64,000 nt of DNA from Paramarasmius palmivorus. Taxonomy: Eukaryota > Basidiomycota > Agaricomycetes > Agaricales > Marasmiaceae. The notes beneath the pieces are model-generated. The model was not told the origin of the DNA, did no database searches, and saw nothing but the letters and a program-made list of their open reading frames with translations. The stretch covers positions 620,001-684,000 of the forward strand of contig JAYKXP010000001.1 of the NCBI GenBank assembly GCA_037176845.1, read 5' to 3'. Numbering within the stretch: the first letter of the stretch is position 1; the number at the start of each line of letters is the position of its first letter. The translations under genes were made by a program, and so were the position numbers. Below are positions 1 to 10,338 of this stretch, in pieces.

Positions 1-1055
1 ACGCCAGTTTAGGTGCTGCACTGTTAACTTTCCACAAGGCTGGCCTAAATTCATCACGAACGCGTTCCTCACTTCTCCAGACAAAAGATCCCTAGTGCAT
101 CTATACCTAGGACCTTTTGACACGAAGGTGATTCTAGCAGAAAGTAAGTTTTTGAAAAGTTCGTTGGTAGCGATATGCTTATGCCGATGCTCTGCTAGAC
201 AATACCGTTGTGGTTTCTGTGGATACCTTGTACCCTTCGGAGACACACTTCGGTATCATATCACAGCACAGAAGGACTTTGACTTTTACATCCGTGTGGC
301 TAGCTGGGTTGTCAATGGGTCGATATCCATAAATGATGGGGCCACGAAGAAACTAAGCCCAAGCAAAGGATTGCATAAGGTAAATATCAAGAAAGGAGAC
401 ACGACTTTACTAGTGCAAGTTCCTGCACGAATTACGATAGGTACCAATAAGCTTGAACCATTTCATCACTGTGCTCATTCAAAACCGACTAGAAAGTAGA
501 CCGCATGGCTCTGTTGCAATTCATCGAGGTCCGCTCAATTACGCATTTGATAGTGGGTATCAAATCATCTCGTTCCCAGTTTTCCTGACCATCGTTGTTC
601 CATCAGTCATACGCACCGAAACGGTGTTGAAAGTAGACCCACGTGAAAGCCGCGCTGTTGATCTGCAGTACGATGCTGCTGAAGACTGGGAGTATGCCAT
701 TGACCCTACACAACTTACCTATCAATACAATCCACCCGAGAGCGGGAAGTTACCTTCGCCGATCTTCGAATCTGGTCGCACACCCTCTACAATCACCGCA
801 GGTTGCCTGTCACATTGAATGGCCTTTAGGTGGAGACACCTTTGCTGCTTCTCCACCGGAGCATCCTTCATGCATTGGTCCCAACACCGTAATCACCCTC
901 TCGCCGTTTGGTGTAAGTTCGTCTATTCTCTTTTAGTTCTCCCGCTGATCTTGAATACACAGACGACAAAGTTGCGAATCAGCGAATTCCCGGTCGTCGA
1001 TTTGATTCAGAACACACTGGAAGATCGAGGCCCTCAGGTACCTATGCATTTGTAG
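1..1055 (+). CDS. GH127-like (DUF1680) glycosidase, 3' part, cut by window edge
   Basis: The reading frame enters at position 2 with the motif CCTVNFPQGWPKF, a hallmark of the fungal DUF1680 / GH127 beta-L-arabinofuranosidase-like family, so this is the C-terminal part of a gene that starts left of the window. Three introns fit by splice sites and frame: 144-198, 441-492 and 553-606; a fourth, 913-962, joins the last exon (LRISEFPVV). Conserved C-terminal blocks are visible, such as HRGPLNYAFD and IEWPLGGDTFAA. Two single-base frame breaks are needed, near 233 (one C short in a C run) and near 801 (one extra G). They could be assembly indels or early decay. The likely role is hydrolysis of arabinose-containing plant polysaccharide; whether it is secreted cannot be judged without the N-terminus. 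Family confident, enzyme specificity not. Confidence 0.75.
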
Positions 1056-1615
1056 GCACTCGCGGTCTAACAGTCCAAAGTGGGAGTTCGTATATTTAGT
1101 ACATCGGAATCAACAGGGCTTTCTAGTGAATTGCACTGCTATACGCCAAGAGACCCGGCCACTGCACTATAAGTACTGGCGGTCCAAAGGATGTCCCCGC
1201 TTGTCCAACCAAAGCCAGCCTGCTGCACGAAATGAGATGATAATAGTGTGCTTTGTACTGATCTGTGAAGTCTATTCACCTCCCCGACGATCGCAGATGA
1301 ATTGGGCTTTGAGAACTAGGCCTAGGCGAGATCGGAAGTCTACGAATTGAATAAGGCGCTGGTGGCATTGGGAGTTGGGGATATTGGGCCGATAAAAACT
1401 TCGCTTAGAATTTAGGCGCGGAGTCGCGTCATGGGCGCTTGTGGATCATTGACCCTCTGCCAACGTTCATCGCTGTCTATGTACAAAAGAAAACAAGAAT
1501 ATTACACCAAGAATACACCATCCTACACTCATGCACGTAAAATACAAATCCAAGCCTCCACTATGAAGATTGTCAGGAGACCAAAAGGTTCATCAACCGC
1601 TCACAATCTCATTAC
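1056..1615. other. Convergent intergenic region
   Basis: This 560-base gap lies between the 3' ends of the GH127-like gene and the dicarboxylate carrier. Short open frames here show no recognisable protein. Nothing further seen. Confidence 0.5.
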
Positions 1616-3109
1616 TCAAACGAAATCGTATCCTTTGCGCCTAGAGAAATCGACCAAGTTCTTCAACTGCTCCAACGTGAGGAAGATCAAGATGGTCGTG
1701 GGTTGGAGACGCATCCATGCTGGGACCCAACCCTTGAACATGAACATGGCGCCTTCATTCCTGAACGCGGTCTTGATGGCTCCGATAGTAGACTATTGGA
1801 CCTGTCAGCACTGTTATACACACAATCTATTTGCACGACCTACACTTGATCCAGGTCCTGAGGCATTCATGATTCGGCTCTGTTGGAAGATTTGAGTATA
1901 ACCTATTGACGATATCGCTACTAGGCAATGACGTACCTTGAGAACATCAGCAGGTGAGCAGACCGTGGTCGCAACCGTGCCCTATACAGTTTTCAGTACT
2001 GAATTGAATCTTATGGCATGTCATGACGCACAGCCGCGAAACTAGCAGTGAAATGACAGGCGATATTGTCCTCAAAGTACTTGGTTTTGAGCAACTCTGC
2101 CTTGAAGAAATCATATCTGGACGGAATAAAGTGAGCCCGAAGATTTTCTGTTATGGAAAATCAAAAGAACCCACGAAGCAAGTTGACTGGCATTCATCAA
2201 CACAGCTCGGAAGACATTCGGACCAACTCCACGTCCCAACGATGACAGGCCTTCTTCCCGAACCATCTACGCATGTTAATCCTTAAGATACTCCGGGCTG
2301 AGAAGCTCGACCATAACTTACTCGGAACAACGCGTCGAAACAGTGTTTATAGTTGAACCTCTTTTCTGGAGGCTTTGCGAAATCTCCTTGTAGACGGACC
2401 ATAACAATTTCTGTTATCGTTCATTATTAGCCGCGTTACCACGAGAAAAAAAGTGACATGTGTGAATGTACCTCCGGGATTCCCAACGAAACCAGCAATT
2501 CCTCCCGCTGTATCGGTGCATATGATAACATCAGTCATGGTACGATCCCGCAATATACCAGCAGAACGCACCCATACTGCCAGCGAGACCCAGCTTCCAT
2601 GCTGGTACGTCCTTTCCTGTCGCACCGAGAAACTTCTTACTCTCTTCATATGCCCAGAAACGACACATCGAATAAGACATTTGACGCATCCACGTTCCAG
2701 TAATCCCATCAAACAGACCCCGCACACCTACGGACATTACGGAATTAAACCCCAGATTGCTGGGCGATGAAACATGTGGGGGGTCGTACCTGCAGTCCTC
2801 ACGGTCTTCTTTATACTCTCTATCATGCGTTTGTCCCCAGAAGCTTGTAATCGGACTTTGGTAAGGTCTAGAGGACTGGAGATCATGATCCGATTAGTGC
2901 TGCAGCAACGAGTGAAGGAATGATGGCATTGACGCACTGTGTTATGGATGCAGCAATCGTCGCAGCAACACCTGGAGAATGGTCGTCATTACTGGAGCTC
3001 CCAGCGAGATATGACACGTTGACGTACCACCAAGCCAGAAGGGATAGGGTTTCTTGACTTGGACTGTCATGGGTCCTGTCGGTTGCTGAGGGGGTTGTGT
3101 CTTCGACAT
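1616..3109 (-). CDS. DIC1: Mitochondrial dicarboxylate carrier (DIC1-like)
   Basis: Reading from the ATG at 3109, splicing of about eight short introns gives a mitochondrial carrier family protein. It starts MSKTQPPQQPTGP, followed by FWLGGVAATIAASITHPLD, then the first signature PLDLTKVRLQ. Next come GVRGLFDGITGTWMRQ, GGIAGFVGNPGE followed by IVMVRLQGDF, and a third repeat with VCSPADVLK and GWVPAWMRLQPTT. These are the three tandem PxD/E-x-x-K/R repeats, and the wording matches fungal DIC1 closely. The protein would sit in the inner mitochondrial membrane and exchange malate or succinate for phosphate. The first intron starts at 3027. All exons join in frame with no breaks. The forward-strand open frames at 1431-1895 and 2023-2286 are shadows of this gene. 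A TATA-like stretch lies about 85-90 bases upstream. Confidence 0.9.
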
Positions 3110-4055
3110 TGGTGAAGGTTAGGTGAGGGGAAAGGATAAGGGCAGTTGGAGGATAGACCTGAAAAACGTCGTGTGAGTTCAAGATGCGTGAGATATATAT
3201 AACATGTTAGAATTCGGATAATGTCACTGGACCACGACCAAGCTTATGAAGGAAGCAATGTATCTGATGGTCCGAAGCAACGCGCCATAAAGAAGAGCCA
3301 GAATAGAATGATTGTAAACAGAAATAGAAGAGATACTTGCCGTTTGAGTGTCTGGGGAGATGGTGAAGAGAAAAAGAGAAAAGAGGGGCTGACAATATGC
3401 ATTGCTGTACGAGCTAAAGCCAAAGTATGTAACAGAGCAGATGATGCGGTCATGTGCAAGTTGCCCGCCATCAACACCAAATGGGAATTTCGCATGGCCC
3501 TCGCCGTTCGGCAATCTACCCCACATTTCCAGATCTCAATTTCATCTCCCAGCTATAATACCTCCTAGAAGCTCTTATAAAGGTCCTTGCAAGTCGAAAA
3601 CCACAGTTGAAAAGTAAAAACAAAGTACAGTGCTACAGCGTCGAATAGAAGACAACCAAGAGAAACGTCTCAACCCGGCTTTAGCCGATAACCGAAACAA
3701 GAATAAGCGGGACGTTTACGGAGCGGCGTGCGGATGCCAAAAGAATCATCGTCGCTCCAACTCGACACAAGTTGTTGTGGCCCTGTGCATCGTCCAGCAT
3801 CACGAGGCGAACATTGGCCCCGTTGACGGAGTATTTCGGAAAGACTCGCGAGATTCGTCGATGAGCACAAGGAGGTACAAAAGCGTGGGCGTGTCAGAAT
3901 CGGAACGATAAATTCTAGACGACGGGTGAACGGTCTCGATTTACGCAAAGGAACCTGAACGTGCGGTAAATAGGCCAACGTATCTGTTACTAGGGGAATC
4001 GTCCAAAAATTCCAACCGCAATTTATATCCCACGAGCCAATGAAGAATCTTGAGC
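3110..4055. other. Intergenic region upstream of the carrier
   Basis: About 950 bases separate the start of the carrier from the end of the next reverse-strand gene. A reverse-strand frame at 3670-3978 (102 codons) is open, but I see no domain, signal peptide or splice logic to support it. Apart from the TATA-like stretch near 3200, nothing convincing is present. Confidence 0.5.
3193..3202 (-). promoter_or_regulatory. TATA-like box of the dicarboxylate carrier
   Basis: On the reverse strand the stretch reads TTATATATAT, about 85-90 bases upstream of the carrier's ATG at 3109. Position and composition fit a TATA element; this is inference from sequence only. Confidence 0.35.
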
Positions 4056-5120
4056 TTATTTCCCAGTACCACGCATAGCGTTCGACGGTCGTGAATAGGT
4101 AGTCCGCACGGTATCGCTACTCGTCCTGTATCGCAGTCTGTCTCTTGCAGCGAGCGGGGCGGCGATTCGCATCATCTTCATCTCTTGGCGAAGCTCTTGA
4201 CTGTTAGAGGTAGTGGCTCTCTTGCGTAGTGTGGGAGATTCCTCGACCATGGCAGCACGTCCATAGAATCGGGTAGTAACTGGGGTATCCGCCATCTCCA
4301 CGTCTTCACGTTCATCCGATAGCCTCCGTCGCTTTACCTGCCTAATGTCACCCATCATGTCTTCCTCTTCCTCTTCAATCAGTCGAGCTAGCTTGCTTCT
4401 CGGTGTCCCAAAAGGAGAGCTACAAGTCCGTTTGCCGCGTTTGGCGAGGGGACTCATATTCCAAAGCATGTTCAGTTGTTGGATATCGTCTTCGTCATCT
4501 TCTTTCTCGTCCTCCACGCCCGAAAACCCAGAGAAAGAGACCGACCGATCGCGAGACCTATCCGCTTTGGGTGCAAAAGGCGGACTCATCAAGGCGCCCT
4601 TGCGAATTCCCACCAGAACTTCGATAGAGTTTCTGATGAATCGATCCGAGCTCCTGTCGCTGATATCAATCTGAAGGATTGCAGGCAGCTTCGCGTTGAG
4701 CGAGTACGCGACAACAATAAGCTGATGTCGAGACATAGTGATAAGATCCTCGTGGCAGCAGAAAGGAAGGGTGTCGAGCGTAGTAATGACAACGGCGTCT
4801 TCTTCATCGTCTTCGTTCTGTAGGGCTACACGAGCTTGAGGATTTGGAGCGTCATAAGGCGGATGATGGACGTGTTGTGATGGATAAGAGGTAAGCTGGG
4901 AAGCCCCAGCAGCGTTGAGTGGGCTGGACGGAGGAGTAGGTACGATGGGATCCTTGGGACTGTTGTTACGACGACCAGAATCCCGACGACGCTTCCCGAG
5001 AGCATATGAAGTATTACAAGGACGTTTCGAGCGAAGTAGTTTGCGTATAGGCGTGAAGGGATTGAAAATAGACTTGTTTCTGTGAGAACGAGTGACGCTG
5101 GTAGACAATGTCTTGACCAT
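4056..5120 (-). CDS. Hypothetical basic and acidic nuclear-type protein
   Basis: This is a single uninterrupted frame of 354 codons from the ATG at 5120 (MVKTLSTSV). The frame stays open upstream to another ATG at 5222, but the internal start looks more natural because the extra 34 residues are low in character. I do not recognise a domain. The N-terminus is rich in Arg/Lys and Ser/Pro. A central block (CCHEDLITMSRHQLIVVAYSL) looks folded and may be a short conserved helical motif. It is followed by an acidic run (DEKEDDEDD), then EEEEED and the basic cluster VKRRRLSDER, which could be a nuclear localisation signal. Such alternating charged stretches suggest a nuclear regulatory or chromatin-associated protein, but that is inference. 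Lack of introns is unusual for this window. Confidence 0.6.
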   Translation of the reverse strand: MVKTLSTSVTRSHRNKSIFNPFTPIRKLLRSKRPCNTSYALGKRRRDSGRRNNSPKDPIVPTPPSSPLNAAGASQLTSYPSQHVHHPPYDAPNPQARVALQNEDDEEDAVVITTLDTLPFCCHEDLITMSRHQLIVVAYSLNAKLPAILQIDISDRSSDRFIRNSIEVLVGIRKGALMSPPFAPKADRSRDRSVSFSGFSGVEDEKEDDEDDIQQLNMLWNMSPLAKRGKRTCSSPFGTPRSKLARLIEEEEEDMMGDIRQVKRRRLSDEREDVEMADTPVTTRFYGRAAMVEESPTLRKRATTSNSQELRQEMKMMRIAAPLAARDRLRYRTSSDTVRTTYSRPSNAMRGTGK

Positions 5121-5243
5121 GGCGGTGATAGACTGAGATGAGTGTTGTGGAAAAGAACAAGAGGCCAGTCGGCGAAAAAGCGGCCTTAAGCTTATGGATT
5201 CTTTCCAATGACGTAAATACACACTCCCGACTTTTACACACTT

Positions 5244-6576
5244 TTACTCTTCTTGGAGAAAACTCAGAACAGCATCCTCCACCACTCTGTTTTTCAATGC
5301 CTTTCGCTTCATCAACACCAGCTGCCCATTTTCTTGCACCAAACTGAGAGCTGCCCCATCACCCTGTTCCCGAACTACAGCCAGAATCTGTTCCAAAATG
5401 GCATGCAGCATTACTACATTCTCATCGAACCACTCTGCATTCTTCATCATCGCAGAATTGTTCTCATCGCCGACATTTGTTTTTTCTGGCACGGCAAAGT
5501 GTTCCTCCGTATGCTGGACAGTGTATACCAACTGTGTTTGTCCCAGGCGTAATTGGGGGTATGCATCTGTCCAGTAGACTTTGGTTTTGTACGTCTTGAT
5601 CTCGATGAGGTCGTGCTGCGGCACCAAGACCTCCGAGGTCGACAAGCGGACGGTGAGCCCTGCTGAGAATCTGCCTGCAGGTTTCCGTGATAGCTGATGC
5701 ATCCTCATTTTCGATGAGGATTGCTGTCCTGTCGGAAGACCTTTCTGGGCAACGGATGAAAAGAGCGGTCGTCCGCTTGTTGGGGTACTAGTAGACGCTT
5801 TCGCGGGGATGGAAGGTTTTGTCCCCAGACAAGCGTCCACTTCGCATCGCACAAGCAAGGTGATATCCCCCAATCTCTGCACACCGTCAGCTGGCTGAAG
5901 CTCCATAGAGCCTATTCGACTCACATATGAGATTATTCGATGGTGGCTCGTGGATCTATCTGACGAAACTGTCGCTGCAGCTTCATATGCAAAGCCATAC
6001 TCTCTTCCAGACCCAGGAAAGCTTCTCTCGACATTCGTCGGATCACGACGCGTGAACAAGCATGTTTTCCCTGCGAGCTGCACATCGATGCGGAAGGGGT
6101 TTCCATTACCGGTTCCCATTGCCCAACGAAACAGTTTTCGGAGTCCATTTCTATCTGTGATGATATCGTGGCCTTTCAACTCGTTCAAGTTACCCATCGC
6201 CTCTGCAGCTGCGAATATCGGCATGAGAGGGCTCTTATTCACAGTACTCATTCGAGCTGCATTCTGGTCGCGGTATTGTTTTCCATATTTTGGCTTCACC
6301 TTGCGCGGAGGGTACTTGGTCCATGTTCGTGGAGCGCCTGCCTCGGGTCAGAACTATCCGGCATCCCAGTTTCATGAAATAGATGCACTCACCAGGAACG
6401 ATTATAGTTGGGAATGGGACATCATCTGCCCAGCTATACGATGCTACTGGTCGTGCTTCGCTCATCTGGATACCACCAACTTGACCGCCACACATGGTAT
6501 CTTTGTAGTTGCTGGGACGTTGGAAACTATGCACAACTTCCAGAAGTTCCAAGCGATCTGGTATCCCTTTGGCCAT
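5244..6576 (-). CDS. Conserved fungal protein often mislabelled geranylgeranyl pyrophosphate synthetase
   Basis: Two exons join in frame: 6393-6576 (start MAKGIPDRLELLEVVHSFQ) and 5244-6337, across an intron at 6338-6392. The spliced junction reads TIIVPG-APRTW, followed by YRDQNAARM, then ITDRNGLRKLFRWA. This layout (an invitation-like VPG-x-P-x-W segment, a D-Q-N-A-R segment and an I-T-D-R-N-x-L-R-K-L segment) matches a widespread family in ascomycetes and basidiomycetes that databases often call geranylgeranyl pyrophosphate synthetase. No DDxxD prenyl-synthase motif is present, so that enzyme name is not supported here. The true function is unknown. The C-terminus ends in a Gln/Leu/Lys-rich tail. 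The 5' end of the next reverse-strand gene's 3' flank is close (124 bases). Confidence 0.7.
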
Positions 6577-7364
6577 GTTATTTGTGTCCGACCGTAGTGC
6601 TGAAAGTGCAAGAAAATAGTGGTAAAGGATCAAAGAAGGTGAACTGCGTCGTGACCGCAGCTTCGAAGTCTATGTAGCCTGGACACACCGATCAGTAACC
6701 ATTAGTATGTAATAGCCACTTGTAGGTAAGTAACTATGAACCTTATACATATTATACAGCTTCCAGTTATGGTGATACAGTCGAGTATAATATCCTTAGT
6801 GCAAGAACGATACACAGCTGCCCAACAGCTGCCCGAATTCAGAATGAATTCGTATGCATGGGGAGGTATCTGAAGCAAAAGTGAAATCAGGGTTTTTTAC
6901 GCAGAAAGTCACTAGACATTTTCCAGACTAAAGGATGGCTCTGTGGGGAGAGCATAAGACTCAGAGCTTCGAACTGTTGAATTACCTGCAATGGACCGTT
7001 CCCATTTGGCGCAGGGTAAAATTATAGGAAATGGGCCAATGGGCGCTCAGAAGCACCGCCCAGCTGGCGCTTAGCGCTTACATCTAACGCACCTTTCTTT
7101 AATATCTAATTCATTATACTTCGCAATGCAGGACCATATAGCCGCAGACAGCTCTTTCGACTCTGGCAGACAATCTTGAGCCATGCTGCTTAATTACATC
7201 TTTTCCTCACGCTCCCAGTATCACTGGCCATGACCGCATTCTCTTGAACAATCATGTCAACGTCAGATACCCCGATTCAAAAGTGATTAGCATCTGAACC
7301 CGTGGTGAGTCATTCATCCTCGTTGTATATAATATTAGCTCATGAAGTCTACACGCACTCCTTC
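6577..7364. other. Divergent intergenic region
   Basis: About 790 bases lie between two divergent start codons, so both promoters must sit here. No clear TATA box, repeat or small gene was seen. Confidence 0.5.
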
Positions 7365-10167
7365 ATGTCTACCTCACCAACCCAGTCGCAGTCCGAACTC
7401 GAACTTGATCCTGGAATCACACCCAGCCGCAAGCCGCGTTCTGGCTGGAAATTCGTGCTGTGGATAGGATTTGTAATCTTCATCCTCTCCGTTTTGTACT
7501 TCATTGCTCTGAATGGTGGCCACATTATCGAACTCACTCGATTTGCTCATACGTCAGTCTACCAGAACCAAACATGGGAGGAGGTACTTGCAAGTGGGAA
7601 TCGTGATGCCGTAGTTCGACCTCTTATCAATGAAAACCAAACGTTCGATGTCGCAATTACTGTCTGGATGCGTCGCACAGGAGAAGAGATAGAACAGAGA
7701 GAGAGACAGAGAGAGATGAATCCGCTTACCGATGTATTGAAGGATCTCTCGCCCAGCATATCGGTCAGCGAATCCCTGGAGAACCGGTATTATCTTATGG
7801 GTTACGAAGAGGATGACATCTACGAAAAGCCTATATTCTCCGACGTGGTGTTTCATGGGTTGACACTGAAGGACAAAGATATCAAGACGAAGGTGGAGTT
7901 GCAGATCCCCACGGAAATCTTGTGCGTTCGCATTCACTGCCCGTTTGAACTTTCTCTCACATTACTCGACGTTCAGCCGATCCCCAAAACTGTCCGAATC
8001 TGATCTTCGTGCATCAGTCGTTTTGATTCCAACCTCGCCTTCACCTTTGGATTTCATTTCTCATTACTCTACCTGGGTTCCACCGAAAGTAAAGTGGCCC
8101 CGTATGAAGGCCTATCCGTCAGTCAGGTTGTAACTCATCATGGATTTCGCTGACATATCCTAATCACAGGTTTCCTTTGAACACATTGAACATTCCGAAT
8201 AGAAAGCTTCAGGACCGTGCAGCTGAGGCCTTCGCCATGAGCTTCACACTTCTGAGCTTTCAAGATCTTCCCGGCAAGTGCGATAAAACAGCTGCCGACG
8301 TAGCAGATGACATTTTTGGCGCTTCGCAACAGGATGAGCTGCGGGGCGGTCCCGATTACTTTGGTGTGACGCATCACTTGCCAACGTATCGAATGAGCGA
8401 AGATATGTCAAATAAACACCCATTCGTGACAACCAGGTGCGCCTTTTCTACTGGCTGACACCCTCAGCGACCAACCACGTTTTCCGCAGATCTCAAATTC
8501 GCGTCTCTGATGAAACCCACATCTTCAACCGTAAGGTCTATGCTAAAAAAGCATAAGGATCTTAAAGCTAGCTCAGTAGGTACTGTGTAGCCGTTATCTT
8601 TGACTATGGCCCTGACAGACAGGCTAGTGCGGTCAGGATCAACCGAACATCACACCACAGCTATGGCTTTGCGAGCGCCATTACATGGTCAATGGTAACT
8701 GGGAAACGCTCTTGCAGGGGCACATGCCAGACGGACCGAACGAGTCCGCTGACTGGTTTTACGCGCCTTATATGACATATCTTGCTTCAGGCGCTGGACC
8801 GAAGGCACGTCTTCCTTTACCGGCGCTAAGTACCACCCTCCTTGAACTTACCTGTGTTCGTAGGATCTGGAGCCCGTTCCAGTGACACGGAAAGTGTGCT
8901 CTGATTCCACTGCTTTAGATGAAAAGCAAATAGGTTAGATCCCCCTTTTCCACGTCAATTCCCTCATTTCCTCATAGGTGTCTACTAGATCAGGACACGA
9001 TGAATGTCACTTGGCACGTCTCGTTCTCTGGGCGCTCACCAGGGAAGCTGTTGATGGGAGAGTTGTGGAATATACCTGCATCGCTCAAACACGACGATAG
9101 CGACTGGAAAAAGGAATCGGACCACTCACGTGCAGAATTGATCAGTGAGTACGCCTAGATTCTAGCTCATTGAAACCTTATTCATTGTCCCTTATAGACG
9201 GATTGTTAGGCCATAGATTTGATCCGGAAGCACATCCCAGGAGACGACTAGCCCTCAATACCGCAGTGTATGTCCTACAACGTTCTAATCCTCCTACTTT
9301 CATTTAGCATTAAACCTTTTTCGGCAGGTCCTGCCTATCTGTACTTGCCACCATTTTAGATCTAAGCTACTGGATAACTCGCACGTCAACCGTCCATATT
9401 AGTGTCAAAGGGACTCTACTATTAGCGTCGTCATATTTGCTGGACTCTGTGGTCGATGTCGTGGTCAAGATTAGGCAGGATAACATTCAGCTCAGTCACT
9501 GGTTCTCGCTAGTCGCACTATTGATCAAAACCCTCATATTCCAGTGGATATTGCCCTTGTTGATGATCAGGACGGCGGGACGGCTCGTCTTCCTCAATAC
9601 AGATGGTTTATCGTCATGGATCCCCAGGCGCGCGAAAGCGAATCACCAGGAAAGGGCAAGTGCAAGGGCAGACGTGAAAACAGATACGCGTCTGGTTATC
9701 GGGGTAAGTGCTATGGATTATTTGATAGCAGGTCTGGTGTACTGATTCACCTTCATCTAAAATAGATCCTTGTTGGCCTGGTGTTGATTTACCTCCTCTT
9801 CGATCCATACAACGTCTTCCTGATTTCACCCTTACAATCATTACCGACTTACGAGGATCTTCCCGAGCCAATTATCCGTATCTTGGTCTCGCCATTGGCA
9901 TGGACCGGAAAGCTGTGTCAAATGGCCCTGAACGAACGTTCCAAAGTCTTCGCTGGGAGCTATCGACTCACGGTGTTCGTTCAAATAATAGAAAAAGTGC
10001 TCCAACTGGCTCTGTTGTCCGAGCGTGTGATTGGACGGCACAGTCTGCGTTGGGGCCTCTGTGTCCAGGATGCCATCGACATGGTGATACTTGCAGGGTT
10101 AGGTTGGCAGGCTGTCCGATTGTCGCGCCATACTACGGAAAACGGTGGGGAAGAGGATAGTCTTTGA
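7365..10167 (+). CDS. Unrecognised multi-pass membrane protein
   Basis: I chose the ATG at 7365 (MSTSPTQSQSELELD) because an N-terminal membrane anchor follows soon after (FVLWIGFVIFILSVLYFIAL); an upstream in-frame ATG at 7302 adds 21 residues. A long, probably lumenal or extracellular region follows, spread over several exons (introns 7922-7976, then near 8120-8170, 8437-8490 and further on). Late exons carry several hydrophobic stretches (TLLLASSYLLDSVVD, WFSLVALLIKTLIFQWILPL, ILVGLVLIYLLF) and end ...ENGGEEDSL at 10167. The topology, one N-terminal anchor, a large loop and a C-terminal bundle of helices, resembles CLPTM1-type proteins, but I do not see their specific motifs and do not assign the family. 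Exon joins around 8580-8660 and 8900-9000 are uncertain and may hide an indel. Confidence 0.6.
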
Positions 10168-10338
10168 TGGTATGAGCAATGTGATTCTAGGGTTACGATA
10201 GTGCCCGCCGACCGGTTTTTTTGGAGTGTGTACCATGGGGAGGTGGCCTTCTGATTTCTTTATTTAGACATGTACAAATCCACGCGGCGACTGCCTTGAA
10301 TTCCCTTCCCCGTCGTGCCTAGTATTAGATAACATCAT

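Noticed and set aside
1431..1895. Open forward frame of 154 codons
   Set aside because: It is a shadow of the 3' exons of the dicarboxylate carrier on the other strand, which carry the family motifs.
2347..2727. Reverse frame of 126 codons
   Set aside because: Reads across carrier introns in a different frame; the correct splicing gives conserved carrier text.
3670..3978. Reverse frame of 102 codons upstream of the carrier
   Set aside because: No recognisable domain, no start context and no conserved motif in any of the three frames.
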